From Casuarius casuarius (lineage: Eukaryota; Chordata; Aves; Casuariiformes; Casuariidae), in assembly GCA_003342895.1 (NCBI GenBank), contig PTFA01000010.1, forward strand, positions 9,618,139 through 9,682,138: a stretch of DNA of 64,000 nt, written 5' to 3'. The position numbers and the translations under genes are program-made. Below are positions 28,801-43,800 of this stretch, one piece after another (within the stretch, counting starts at the first letter, position 1; each line of letters opens with the position of its first letter). Under the pieces are notes generated by a model. It was not told where the DNA came from and ran no database searches. It worked only from the letters and a program-made list of their open reading frames with translations.

Positions 28801-31800
28801 TACTACTTTAAGAGAAACTCCAAAGTCTATTTTATGCCTATTCATTGGATTTCTTTGTAGAGTGAATTGGGTAAATACCTTCATATCCCTGGGAAGCTCT
28901 TTAGTCCTTCACGTCAGTCCAAATCAGCAAAATCTAGTTCCTTGCGCCGGACAGTGCCATGCAGCCATGGGCCTGGCACCCTCACTTCTGATGGCATGTG
29001 TGCCCTAAAGCCAAGCTAGCAATTATTACTTACTAATTATTTATTCTGTCTGTGCAGCATGATTGCCAGTTGGACCAGCAGGTAAAGGATCTTCTTATTT
29101 TGTCTACTCCCTCTTTTCCCCAAGTTACAGCTTTTAAAGTCAGAATAATTCTTCTGCTTTCCTTTGACTTTCCTGCAGCTCCTAGTTTAGATGAGTTAGT
29201 GAGGATATTTCTCATATGAACATTCCTACACTGATTTTTCTTCTGAAAATAGTTTCTGAAAGACAAAAGCTTCCCTTTTCTTGCTGAAACCCTTAATGAT
29301 TCAGGTGCTTGCTGTTACATGGGAATATACAGATTTAAACCCATGTATATAGATTTTTTTTTTTCCTTTTAGTATACTTTTGGAAATCACATTAATGTAT
29401 GGTATTTTATTTACTCAGGTGTATGAAGTCAAAGAAGAAGGAGGAATACTCAAGAAGCTAAATGAAATATGGTGTAAATTGACTGAACCTCTGCAACCCC
29501 AGGTGCCACAACAGGACAATACCAAGATGAAAAGCCTGTCCTACCCATTTTCCAGAGAGAAAATATATTTGTGAGTACTTTAAATTGTGAAGAGCAAAGA
29601 ATAAAGCTATAACTTGTCATTTTACTATTGTCATTTTTTCCCTCCCAGTATGTGAATCACAAGATCATCAGTGCAGTCACGCTGTATCATTGAGGATGCA
29701 GCATTTCTGGAAATCCTGAGGAAATATGCAAGTTGGCAAACTATTCCTGGAAAACATTTCCAAGTGATAAAAGGATATGTCTGGGTTAACCTGAATGTGT
29801 TGTAGCCTGAGTAAATAGATCTAAAATAAATTCACATTCTCTGACACTGAATTCAGTTTCAGTGGATTTACAGAAATATAAGCTTGCAGAGAATTTCAAT
29901 GAGTGTATAATTTGTTTCTGTTGGATAAAGCACTTGAAGCAGTGCAACAGATAAAATGTCCATGTTTTTAGTCTGAACTGTAAAAACTTTATCACTAAAT
30001 GACTGATGAATTGGACAAAGATATTGCCACCAGTTTTGAGAAAAAAAAGAGCTAGTAGAAATGCAATAATATTTTCCACCCTGATGGATTTATTATAGTA
30101 ATTAAAACTTGGTTAATAATATATAGATAAGGAATTCCTGCCATCTGCCCCTTCACTCAGATTAATACTTCTGGATCCGATTTGATGTTAGACATTTCTC
30201 ATTTCTTCATGGTTGGCTCCTTGTATTTGTCTAATAAATAAAATTTGGTAATAAATATGATGACCCATCATATCATTTATTGTCTTGTCTGACAATTTTC
30301 ATTAATACTGAATACAAGTCAAATCGATTGAGGGGAATAAACTGGCAAAGCTGATTTCACACACAATGGTTTTAAGGTTTCAGGGAATGCGTAATTCCAG
30401 TGGAATGGTTATATGAAAAAGTGTAACATTGACTGGTTAGTCATGTGGAAAAGAGTAATGAACATCTGCATTAGGCTGGCTGAAACCTGATAACATTCAT
30501 AACCACAGGTTGTTATAACATTGAGGGTATTTTATAAGGAAAGATTAAAAGGTCAGCTTGTGTAAACAACAGACAAACTGTCCCTACCCAAAAGGCATTT
30601 TATGCTAGTTAATATTTCTGGATTTTTCCACCCACCATCATTGCAATCCAGGTAGAACTCTGCTTAACTAGGCCTTAAAAGATTTTATTTAGATATCAAG
30701 AGGTCCTCTATTTTGTGCTGTCCTATTACACCTCTATAATTTCCTTTAAACTTCCATTTTTCTTCCTTACTATGGCTTCTAAATGAATTCTAAATCAAAT
30801 TGTTTTATGTTATCTTATTCATTAGTATCACTTCTGAAAACATGACTGGTTTTTTTTTCTTTCAACATTTTTAGGTATAACATTAAAGACAAGGACACTT
30901 TTTTTGACAATGCTACCCGCAGCCGAATAGTAAGTAAACACAAGTGACATATCATTGAGGGAAGACTTTTTGTGTTGAATGCGATTTACTTCAATAGTGA
31001 GTGCCTTTTGCTACTTTGCTAATTTCTTCACTATAAGCATTTCTCAGTTCGTGCAAAACATTAAGTAGTCATAAGAACAAAAAAAATACAATCCTAGAGC
31101 CAGCCAGTAGTCCATACAGCCCCATGGGAGTAGGAGATACTGTGTAGGGCAACACTATTTAATCCTACCCCTTGTTAAAAGTGGCCATTAAGCTCTGCTT
31201 CCTATTCTTAACCAGGTTTTTGTCCATAGAAGGACATCTTCTGCAATCCAATAGGAAACTTATTAGCTCAGTAGCCTTTAATAAGAAACCTTGCATTAGT
31301 ACCTGACATCCTGCTAGGTCTCCAGCAAGCTCGTGAGGCAAGATTCCTCTTTACAGATGCTATGCTGACTTCTCCCCAACATGCTACATTCATCCATAAG
31401 CTCACTCAGGTTTCACAGATATAGCTTATTTGCTAATCACTTCTATGTGCATCTTCATGTTATACTTCCAAATGTGAATGTTAAATGTTCTCTTTAAGGT
31501 GCCTCCATAAATAAAATATGGAGTCAGATTCTGTTGCCATTTACTTCTCATTTTATCTGAAGTCCTTATACTACTTATACTTTATGTAAAACTTATATCA
31601 AGTTTTACAAGGATGTGACATTGCACGACTTAGCCTACAGATGTCAGGGCCAGATAATGAAAAAGTACGAATTGCCATAGCACCATTAAGTTCAGTGGCA
31701 TTCTGGCATTCTTTAATCATTTTTCTTCACTTAAAATTCTTAACTAGAGTGGCCCCAAATCATATATTTATGTGTGAGTGAAACATATGATTTAAATATA

Positions 31801-34800
31801 AGTGTAAATGAACTCTACAGAGGCCTCTTATTTTTAAGCTTTATTTTATTGTTAGCACTGTGAGGAAAAGAATGCTAAAGACAATTTGGGTGTTATATCA
31901 CTGCTCTTCTTTTCCTTAGGTACGTGAAATTTTAAAACGCACACCTACAAAGGCCAGAAACAGCATGGGTAAGAGGGAGGGAAGATAATTATGTCTGTTG
32001 TTTTCAAAGGAATTGTTTAGGTATCTCACTGAATATTTATTTGTCTAACAGAACACAAAAATATACTGGCAGTTTTCCACAAAAATAGGTATTGAAACGA
32101 ATGCATTTTCTGTGGAATAAAATCAGACTTTCTGATCTACTGTTTATGTAGGACATTGGTAATGGGAGCTTGCTGTTCATTTCTACAGGTGCAGGATCTG
32201 GCACATAACTTGCATTTCACAAGTGATTATAAAATTGGATTTGATTGTTATATGGTCTGCTTTTGAAAATTCAGATGTCAACTCCAATATGTTGCATTAT
32301 TTCATCCAGGAGCAGATTTTCCTTGCCATTTCTATACAATAATACATATTTCCAGGTTATTTTTATTGCTGCAGCTTTAAAAAATGATGTCCATGATCTG
32401 CATAGTGAAATCTATGACTTAAATATGACTGTTCTGAAGAGATTATGTGATCTGTGGAATCCCAGGTCTATTTCCACTATCAGATTTTGGCAGGGTGTTG
32501 TCTTTTTTGTGGTTCAGAACAGATACAGGTGTGTATATTTCTCTCTCTATTCTTTTTCTTCCTGCACTGTGATACCACCACACACATCTCCCTGGAGTTG
32601 AAGAGCTCATAGTACTGCTTTCTGGCATGTTTTCTGAAAGTCCTCTGGTAGCTTCACCACTTCAGTGCAGATCACTATGTCCTAGTGTAATGTACTTGCA
32701 AAGGGTAAGTGTGCTGTACAAGTAGTCTCCTGCAGGTTCTTGGAGTAATTTTGTGCGGTGAAGTTGCAAGTGACAGATTTCATTGGTTCAGCAGTTGGAG
32801 TGGAAAAAGATTAGCAGAGGTTATCCTTAAATATAAATGTTACCTTTTTTCCAATTATGTGGAGGAGAAAAAAAAAAAGAATTACTTTATTTTTTTCAAC
32901 CCAAAATACTTGGCCTGACCTAGAACGAACATTTACGTTTTGGTTTATTAGAGCATTTTATATATTCTTTTCCTTATATTCCTAATCTAGCCTAAATTTT
33001 TAACATACTGAGGTGAAAAGTAGGGAAAAAAAAGGATCATTGAGAATATGTCAAACAGCCTCCCTTTCTAAAATATATGGTTCAGCTGACATCTGTTTTG
33101 CTCACTGTCCATTCTGTGTTGTTCTGTGTTTTGATGTTTTAAAAGACTCTGTCTGAGCAGTAAAGAGGAATGCTGTCTCTTTTGCTGGATTGCTCCACCC
33201 CACATCAAGAGGACCCTCCTGGTGCATGGGGAGATCTTGCTTTCCCCGGGAGCTGTGGTCTATGTGCAAGCAGGAGTCTCTAGAGCAGAGGCTTCTAGAG
33301 CAGTGTGAGGTAGAGAAAGCAAGAAGCCTAAAGTGCAGCAGGGACGGGAAACTCACTGATGTAAAAGCCAGCCCTCAGAGGTGACACTTTCCCTGGAGAT
33401 TGAGAGAGACTGTGTTGAATTTGCTGTAACTCTATTCCTCTAAAAGTTGTTGGGCTTGAGAGCAATCTTGAAAGAAGCAATCCATCCTACAAGCACACAG
33501 TAGGCAGAAAAAGAGCTCTTATTTTAACCTTACTCAGAGTTTTCTCCATTCTAATATCTTGTTCTTTGTTCTTGTTCTGTAGAGATCAAAGCACTATTAG
33601 TGATTTTTCGGGCTATTTTTACTCTAAGATGAAAATACAGGCTGATCTACTTCAAGCTTGGGTCAACTCAAGATCCCACTTGACATGAAGGCATATATTT
33701 TATCCCTCCTGTCTTCCCCCTCTTTTTAGTCCATAGCCAAAACATGATTATCTGTCATGTTTGACCTAAATAACTAATTGGCTTGATCCTCTGAGATCCT
33801 CACCCAGAAGTCCTATGCGTCATATGTCACTAGGATTTTCCCTTCTCCCTGGTCTTGAGAGCACACATCGTGAATGGTTTACCAGATATCTTTAAGCATC
33901 CTTGCTTTTTTCTATTTTCTGATTCTTTTGGGGGTTTTTTTGTTTGTTTTTGTTCTGTTTGGGTTTTTTTTGCACACAAGATAGGAAAATGATGTCAGAG
34001 GTTCTTGTAGCAGTCTCTGGTTTTCATAATGGTGCTTCATGTTCCATAATATAATGGGAGAAAGTAACGACACTTCAAACACATTTGCTTATTGAATTCT
34101 ACAGCTATGTGAGGCTGAATCTACTTCTACTTCTACGATGCAAGGAAGGCATATTTTCTTCTCTCATACTTCTGAACTTTTGCAAACTTTCTGAAACATG
34201 GAATGCTCTCAGTAAAGGACTTGATATGATCCAAGCATGAAGATTTCCCAATTATATTAATGCAAATAGTGATCAGAGTATTTTCCCTTGTATGAAGGAA
34301 GAAATTTATTGGTAATGCCTGCCTAACATCTCTGGCCAGAGAGTTTTCCCAAAACATTTCAGAGTGATGCTTCTATGATTTGACCATGTGAATTTTTTTC
34401 ATCACTTAAGACAAACTTTCTAGTTATTTTTACAGGACATTGAAAACATAGAGGTCTGGAATAGAGTGCTAATCTTTAGTTGTTGTCTTATGGGAGAATT
34501 TTTTTTCACCTGCAGAGAGTGAAGACAGAATGTCTTTGAGTCATAGGTCTTGAGAGCCATAGTGGTCTTGTGTATGCCTGTAAGTGCTGCAGTCATTAGC
34601 TGGGGATTCAACTGCTAAAGCCATCGTAGTGTGAGGTCACTGGTAGTGCCATGTTACAGTATTTTCCTGTGTCTTCCACCAGACTTCCTGATTGCAGTCT
34701 TTAGGACTCAACACTTCTTGTCCTGGTGCATGTAGCTTTCCAGCATAATGATAGGTTGGAGAGCACAAAGTGATCAATTGTTTTCTACAAGCAAAGAAGG

Positions 34801-37800
34801 GTTATTTTAAACCCGGAAGGATGACCTTACGTGTTGATATGAGGAAGCATAGAAAAACGAGAACTTGGTTCAGTGAAAACTAGTCTTCATCTAATATTAG
34901 TCAAAGTAAAGGTGATCTTTCTCTACTATATGTTCAATCACAGAATTTTTTGAAAGTGCCTTTTGGATTGCTTGTGTGCTTCAGTGCAACTCATGGTTCT
35001 GGGATCACTGTCAAGCTGCAGGAAAGACATCCCAGATGCTTTCCCCTCAGTCATGCAACTGTCATCTATCAGTATGAGCAAGTGGTCAAAACTATGTTTG
35101 TTCTCTACTAGTTCACTCAGGAAAAAGCACTATGTAGGAATGAGGCGATATTAAGCCTTTCTGTGAAAACATATTTTCCCTATCCAGTTAAGGTTCACTT
35201 CTAGGTTGGTATATACTCACCCTGGCATGATCTTGAATATCTTCAGTAATACAGCTCAGTCCCTACTGTAAAGAAATCAAGTGAAATGTGTAATAATCTT
35301 TTCTGCTTAGTGTTGCTTACCTGCTGACAATCTTTTTTTTTTTTTTTTCCCTCCCCTTTAGGTATTAGCTCATTAATAGCAAACAATGTTTATGATGCAG
35401 CATACCCACTTCATGATGTATGTATACTCTGTTAAAAATTTAGTTCTCTGATATTATTACTCAATAGTTTATAGACATTAATGTTTATTGCCTGTGAAAA
35501 TGAAAGTGTATTTGAACATTTTAGGTGTGTGATTCTACTATGAAAAATCATACATAAATCCATTTCAGATAGTAACCAATAAGTAAAATCAACAAAATGG
35601 GAATAGCTGAGAAATCTTTTATTCAATTTTATCTGTATTTACATCAGTAATTAAATCATTTTCATTTTCTAGGGTGAATATGAAGGCCAAAATGATGACA
35701 TGAATGAAAGAAAGGTAAAGTACATTGCAAAATTAATTTCATATTAGGTCTAATGTGAAAAATGGGAAATAATTTGCTTAATGCTATCAGAAAGCATTAG
35801 CCAGCATTCAACTGAGTAAGTGCTTTTACAGATGCATATCATATTTGTTATGTTACTTGATTTATTTTCCTGTACTTCTGCATACCAACTTTTGTTTTAA
35901 GACTTTTTATGAAGTCTGTCGGTAATTCAGTGAATTTACTTTGATACTTATGTTTTGAAATTCTTCAGATTTCCCTCCTCATGTATAGAGAAAAGCTTTT
36001 TATTGTTTATCCATTTCTCTTGTTGTAAGGTAATGTAGAATGATATATTTTTATAAAAAGCTAGAAGTTTTTATATTTTTCATTTTTTAGATAGAAACTA
36101 TTTCTTTACAAATAAATTGAAAATAGATTTTTAGAAAATGTATGTAACTTAAGAAAATGCACTACTGAATGTAATATGCAACTATGTTTTATCATAGTAG
36201 CTATTCATAAATAATCATATAAGTTATTTAACTTTTTTTTCTTCCTGACAGGTTGAAAAAAAAAATCCATTCTGATTGTTTTTAATGAATATGCTCACTA
36301 TTAGAAATGAGCAAAACCACTTAAATACTGTAGTAATCCATTAAGCTCCATTTCATATTGTTCTTCAGCATTTATTCATTTTTTTTCCTTGCTATACAAA
36401 CAATAGGATAGGAAATGAAGAGGGAAAATTTTAGGGAGAAAAAGGAAGAGGGAGAGAAGAGTAGAATGAAGAAAAAAAGAATGTTTTAAAGCCTGAAGTA
36501 TTTAATATATTAGAAAATAAATTGCCTATATTCTTGCTTCTTGACTTGTAAGCCATTTCATAAATGTTTTTCACGCTGTGGTATTACATGTTGCTAAGTG
36601 CCATCTGTTGCATGAAGGAGAAATAAGAAAATGCCATTCATTTTCCAAAACACTCAGCATAGTTCTCACAAGTGTAATTGCTGCATGTGATGATTATTTT
36701 TGCATTTGAAATGAAGACTGAGTTCGTAGATCATACAGGCAAATTTGATTTTTCCAATGCTGGGTCAGTAAAAATTTGAGAAACACGATGTCCTTTGTAG
36801 TTTGTGTTAAAATAGCATTAACATTCAGGCACTAGATATCTTCATGCACTGTATATGATTTAATTTGGTATATGAACTTTGGTAAGCAAAAGAGACAAAG
36901 CCAAGAAATAAACTGTACAGAAGCTTGTATATTTAGCTCTATTATTTAATAAACTTTTTGTTTATAAAGAGATTGTCTGCTCTGCACTTGAAGATTTTTT
37001 TCTGGGCAAGCGATTATGGAATTATGGTCATGGACTCTGAAAGTCAGCTATAGAGTTCACTGACTTACAAGGCTAGCTCAACATTCAGAGAGGAGAAATT
37101 TAAATGAACACTAGTCAATGGTGAAAAATTGGGTAATGTGGGAAAGGGGGCAAGAGTACTAGTGTCTGGAAAAATATTCACCCTACTGGCTGTATTTTGT
37201 GCTGCCTTCTTTTTATCCTGCCTATTAGGTTCTGTTATGAAGTGTTAAGTATTAAAAGTATAAAAGGTTCTTTCCAGAAATACTCCATTGATTATTCACA
37301 TATGTCTCTGCTGCCTAGCCATAGAATCTGCAGTAGTGTTTCTATGCATAACATCATCTGTTTTCTATCTGAATCCAATAGTCTCAGTGTTTAATTTCCT
37401 GAAAACCTCTGATCAGATTTAAAGGAAAGGGGGACATTTTTGAGATTTTTTTCCCCTGCCCTTTTTTATTTTCTCCAATTTAGCTTATATGTGTCTTTCA
37501 TTTCAATTGTCTGTTGTGTAAGCCCAAGGACTGACGAACTGAGCCTGACTGGGATACTTATGCCAATAAGGCAGCCCAAATAATGAAGGTTTATGTACCA
37601 GCTCATAATATATAAGGTTAATCCTTATTAACCCTCTTCAGGATTTCCTTGGAGGAAATACTCCGTGAAACAATACACGTCCTATGGGAATTAGAAATCT
37701 GCATTCAGTGAAACACTCTGTTTCCCTAAGACTGTTGATGAGAGTAAAGTAATCTCCCTCTCTCTGCTTATAGAAAAGCTTTTTAAAAAAAGTATAGCAC

Positions 37801-40800
37801 AGCAGCATGGTAACAACTTGCCATGAGGATAAACACTGACTTGGTCTTTTTTAAGCTTCTAGCCCACTGACAGCCTGTAAGTCTTCATTGCTAGCAATGC
37901 TAACTATCTGGGAAATACACTGGGGTCATGTACTACGACACCATCCCTTTGATATTACAAGCAGATTGGAAAGTGTTATTATAAATTTACAGAAAGTACT
38001 GCTTTTAAGTGAAGCTGATAAAATACAATAAACTCTATTACAAAACTACTCCTAGAATTCCTTTCATTTTAATAAAAATCTGGAAAGAAAGCACATTCCA
38101 GGGTAAGCTTAATCTTGTAAAACTGCCGTGTTGAAACTGAGGTTTACTACTGTGCAACACAAATGAATTGAAAACATCCACACCACAAACTCAACTTTGG
38201 TGTTATGGCTTTTGTGATCAGAATAACTAATCTGTGATTCCATAGTTTGATATAATTCTATGACCTGTACTAGCTGAAACTTTAGGAAGATCTCTCTTTT
38301 CTTTCTGTCCTTTTAAAATCAATTCTATAGATATATTCAAAGCAGCTTTTAAGTAGTTCTAATATTTTTAATAGTTTTAAACTTTCTTGTTCTGTGTATT
38401 TCAGTGAATGTGCTTATTAGCAGGATTATTTATGGAAATAAAACAATTTCGATGTAATGCTGTGGGGGAATAGCAAGGAGTGATTTTTGAACGGGGAACC
38501 ACAAGTATTCTTACGAACATATGAGGATGGCAGCAGGGGCAATCCTCTTCATCTCCTCTTGAAGCCAAAGAAAATCAAACACCGCCTCAGAATTTCTTTC
38601 CACAAGTGCAAAGCATTTTGCAAGACTGTGCTCTGTGAGAGTAATATTCTCTGAGCTGAGACTCCACACTCCTCGATTCTCACTGCTGAATTCCCAATTG
38701 TTTCAGCAGTGTAGGGTTTACTCGCTAATCTAAGGACAGAAACTATTCTAAGCCAGATCTTTAAGTAGTGTACACTGGCATCACTCCATTCACTTAAATG
38801 GGTGCAAGCCAATTTCTGTAATTGGAGCAGTAATACTTATGTGGGCACATGCTTGCAGGATCCAGATCTTAACTGCTCCCTTGATATTTATGTAGGTCTT
38901 TCACATAGCATCTGTGGGAGGAGAGACATCATAAACACTAGAAAAATACGGTTGGAAACCCTCAAAAAAAGGCAAGATAACTCTGACCAGACTTGCAGTT
39001 GATGCTACATTTCAGGAAGGCAAATGGGTACATAAATTCAGTTACTTCAATAGATAAAATATTTCATAGTTTTTGTGCTTTTAACGCCACAAGATGGTGT
39101 AGGAACTCAATATATATCAAGCTGCTAGTTGTCAAAATGGACCAACTGACAGACGCACTACTAATAATTAATTGCAAAAAACTATATGTACTTTATGTTA
39201 TTGACATTGTTTCCAGCTCTTGTATATTTATATAATTCCATTGTGTAATAAATTATTATTTATTGACAAAAAATCCCCTTAGAGTTTCAGTTTTAGAGAT
39301 AGCCCTAAAGCATTTGCAATCTAGCCTGCAACTAATCTGATGCACTTCATGTATTACACATTAGGCAAAAATCTGTATCTTCTTATAGTTTTAAGATTAT
39401 TGATTTTAAGTGTCCTTGGACAGTACCTTTGTTTCTGTATTCAAAAAGCAAAAAATGTAAACAAAACTTAATTTAAATTCTCTGCAGAATGTACTCTATG
39501 TGTACCGAGGTTGTCCCCTGGGACACTGATAATATTTCACACAGAAACTTGTTCTCAAGACAAGATTTTATCACTACTCCAGTTGCTCAAGGAATTAAAT
39601 GCCTCATTCTAAAGGAGCTGGCCATACCTCTTTTATATTTTATTCTTTCTTGCTAGACCTCCTCCACTTATGTTTTTGAAAATAGATGCACAAGGCTTGA
39701 CACCTGTTTTTTAAGTCATGCTATAGATTTATAAAGGTTTATTAGTGATACATAAGTGTGATACATTTTATTTTCAATTCTGGGTGTTTATTTATTAATT
39801 TTTCATGCACCCTCTACTTCAAGAAGATCATTTTAAAGAGCATGTGTTTTCTTCGACTGTCTACAGTAATGTCTACAGTAATGCCTCAATGAGGGTCACA
39901 GCATAAAACTGTGAAAGGAATATGAACAATTCAGATGGTTCCATAGAAAATCTTACTGTTTACATGGGACTGCCCTAATTTTTATCTTCCTTCGAAGATA
40001 AAATACAGTGAACAGTCATCTAGCTTAGGATAGGTCCTGCTGAAGTTTCCTCTCAGCTTTTTTTTGTCTTCACTAACTTCTGGAAAGCTGTGTCATTCTT
40101 CGTTGCTGAATGTTTTTTCTAGATGGTTAATAATTAGATACACAGTTATAAAATGTACTGCTGTCATGTTAAACTTTTTGCCACATTATTAATTTGGTAA
40201 GTGATTTCTATCCAAATGCTGCCTTTTTTTTCAAGGCACTGTGACATCTTTTACACCATAACTGCCAGTTTTCTTAACAGCCTTCTGTAAAGGACTCCGT
40301 CAAAGGACTCTGTGGCCTTTTTTTAAGTTCAAAAAAATCATGTCACATAACAGCAACAAAACTGGGAATGAGGAATATATTGCAGTTGAGTCCATTTCCT
40401 ATTGTAGATAATACACCACAGGTCCTGATATGTATCTTTTTTATCTTTGACTATCTGTTCCCTGGTGTCTTGATTCTGCCCACCTTAAGATATTTCTGCA
40501 GGATTTGACCCTTCTTTTATGCTGCCTGCTAGCTGTGGCTGAGTTCACAGTCCCACAGTGAACATGTGAACTTGTTCCACGTGCAGGATGAGAGAGAAGG
40601 GGCTTTTATGTGGAATCTACTGGGTGTAGTAGTCTCAGGAATTGAGAAGGAGAGCAGACTGGTTTTGCCACACTTTTTACCTTAGTATGTTTTAAAAAAC
40701 AATTTACCCATTCCACACTCGTAATTTATTTAATGTCTGGAATTACACCCTAGGTAAGCGTTTGCAGGTACAATGTAAAGTGAACCGAGATAAGAGTTTC

Positions 40801-43800
40801 AAAGAAGAATTTGACTATAAATAGAATCTTTTCTATCATCTTTCCAAAGATCTCCATAAGACTACACCATCATTTTGTTTTCTTTTTGAGCATTCCCATT
40901 TGACCTCACTGTCTAGTATATTGGGTAGTGAGGATGAAGAGAAAAGGTATATGTGCTGCATCCTTTCATTACTTGTTTGGCTGAAGTTTTACATAACTGT
41001 TCAAAAAATGTACTTTTAAGTTTATATTTAAGTTTGGAAAACTAGTTCTTTTAGAACATATATTTTAACTCTTACATGTTTGTAAAACAGATGGGAGCAG
41101 TGGTTTCAAGTTAATTTTCTGTTTTTTATTTAGTTGCTGTATCGAGAATGGGCAAGATATGGAGTATTTTACAAGTTTCAGCCTATTGACCTCATAAGGT
41201 AACACATACTTTTATAAAAGACTTTTGGACTCAGTTCTTAGCTGATGCAGAGTAGTAAAGATCCTTTCAATTACTTAAACAGATGAAATCTTTTGAGAGC
41301 ATGGAAAATAAAATTTCTCACTGCTTTTCTGTAACTAATGATAGTTTTCCTGTAGGAAAGATGCACTAAACTATTAACAATGTACCTTTATTTTTGTATT
41401 GTGTTTGTTCCTGGAAAAATGTCATATTTCAGATTTTAAAAGTCATTTTTAAAAAGAGGATTTTCAATGCATGTATTTCATTTTATGATCACTGAAAGTC
41501 TGGTAAATAATCAGAAGCTGGTGTTCTCATGATAGCTTAGTCTGAAAGTATTTGGCAGTCTTGAAATCGGTGTGATTATTTTTTTCCTGTTTATACAAGT
41601 TTTATTCATCTGAACAAGCAGCTTGCACAGTGATTTTGATATCTTTTGAATTTTGATATTTCTGACATTTCATAGAAAAACTGGATTTATATTAAGACAA
41701 AACAAAAACATTGCACTTTTTAAAGGAATTTCTGCAATATCTCTACAATAAACAATTTCTCTTGTATACTATAAATACTGAATAATCAACAGGAAATGTG
41801 TATGAAGACTACTGACTTGAAATATGCTTGCATAAGATGTCTGCCTAGGAATAAATAAACTGATAGTAACAAACAAAAAACCAACAACCACCCAAATCTG
41901 TTCCTAGATAATTTGTAAATGTAAGACAGACTACATTTGTTAGTATGTTTATTTTGAATAGTCAAGCTCCAACTAGGCTTTATTATGCAACCTGCCACTA
42001 AGGGATTACTTGCAAAAAGTGTCCTGTTGAATTGAATGTATACTATTTTTTTTTAAGGACTGCCTAGAATGGTTAAAGGGATCTTGATGATGTAGCTCAG
42101 TGTCATTAATATGGATAATCAGTAACCTTTCCAAAATACATTATATTTCAAGTTAAACTTAAAACGCTCCACATAGTTTTTCAAAGATTAATTGTTAAAC
42201 TTGTATTACAAACAGAAACACTGTTTATTGTGGGGGAGATATTTCAAATTGGCAAATGGTAGTGAGACCATCAAATCATATTGAAGCTCTGCAAGCCTTT
42301 GAGATTTCCCCTTTTTTGGCCTTAGTTTTTTTGTTTAGGATTTATGTACTTTTTGCCTACCAGTTATTCCAGGCCAGGATACTGTATCAGGTAAGTATAC
42401 TCAAAACAAGATTACAACAGCTGGTACGTCCTTAGTAAATATTACAAATGTTTAAAAAGTTCAGCAGGGAGTGGCCAGAGGAATTCTCAAGTTTTACCAG
42501 ACCTGACAGCTTGGTTAAATTAAAAATAGAGGTACATCTGCTTACACTCTGTTGTCATTTGTATCTTGCTGTTCTCTGTCCCCATTATGATGTTTGACTA
42601 CATTGATACAATTTCATAGAAATTCTGTGGTTTAAACTTCTGTAGGAGAAAAAAAGTTCAGATATTTGCAACTGATTCTCTGTTCTTAGAGATGATTTTT
42701 CTTGTTTTTATATTCTATACTTTGTTGGACTATGAGGTTAACTGTTACCACTAAAATAAATGTTTTTTTTATTTTCTGGGTAACGTTAGAGCTTTAGAGT
42801 ACATACACATAAAGAATTACCAACCTTTTCTTTCTGTGATAGAATTAGGTCTTTGTGCCTCTGTACTGTCGAGGGGGAGGGGTGGGATTTGAAGTCAACT
42901 TTCTTAGTTTGGATGCTTATTCCCTTGGCAAGCATCAGCAACACTTCGTGGAAATGAAGCAACGATATGTCTTTTCAGGAGCTGGATTGGTAAATTTTGA
43001 TGGATGATTATTGCTACTGCATGTCTAAAAATTCGATATTCACCCAGGCTTTTGATAGTTTATTGTGATCTTTCTTTCTCAACCTGGTTAGATTGCTCAA
43101 CTTTTTTTCTCATTATGGAAGTGATGCATAACAGCAGGTTTATATCTGGGCTTTGATGGATGGCAGAAATGGCATTTATTTTGCCTCATTTTCAAAGCCT
43201 GTTCTGACTGATCTTTTCAAATCCATTAATATCTCTGTTGAAGTATGTTGCTTAAACAATATTCACACCCCAAAATTAGACTTTTTAGGTTTTTTTTTTA
43301 ACAAAATTTGCGATAGTGTAGGTCATTTTAACTATTCCTGTTTCACCTTTATTCAGTAAGAAGGTGAGTTGAAAAGCGTTCTTCAATCTGAGATGCTTAT
43401 GCTAGAAAACTAGACATGGCCCTGTAGGGTTATTATAAATCATTCCCTGTGCCTCACTTCCTTGCTTCTGGCCATACAGTTGTTACTGATTTCCACCTGA
43501 TTGTGCACCAAAGCTAGGAACTGCATATTTGCTCTGCTCACCCTTGGCATAGACCGGGAATCTTTGAGGTGTCTTCTGAGGTCAGATGTCCTGGGGGAGT
43601 GCTAACTGCCTGATTGGTCATTGAACAGATTTAATGTAGAATATTTCATGTTCTTAAAAAAAAAAAAAAAAAAAGCAGACCCAAAAAGCAGGACTCTGAA
43701 ATATTGGCTGACAGTTCCATTCACTTCTGCATCTTAATCAGCAAAAGTCTTCTGCTCTGGCTTTGTGCACCTCTTCGGGATGCAGGGAAAAGCTTGTTTG

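Larger units (their letters stand above)
22847..29418 (+). other. ANO2: ANO2 intron a-b (6.6 kb)
   Basis: GTAAGG to CTCAG. It holds a poly-T tract followed by a 51-base assembly gap, a CR1 3' fragment at about 25.9 kb and an inverted-repeat element at 26408-26926. No further coding sequence is recognised; the flanking exons are contiguous in known ANO2 proteins apart from a one- to two-residue difference at the junction. Confidence 0.85.
35715..41133 (+). other. ANO2: ANO2 intron f-g (5.4 kb)
   Basis: GTAAAG to TTTAG. AT-rich; contains a possible ancient repeat remnant at about 38690-38800 and a CTCF-like motif at 39087-39099. Nothing else recognised. Confidence 0.8.

Noticed and set aside
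32245..32601. 118-codon plus-strand frame inside an ANO2 intron
   Set aside because: No plausible acceptor and donor keeping the ANO2 frame; ANO2 proteins have no residues between the flanking exons; overlapped by an antisense frame.
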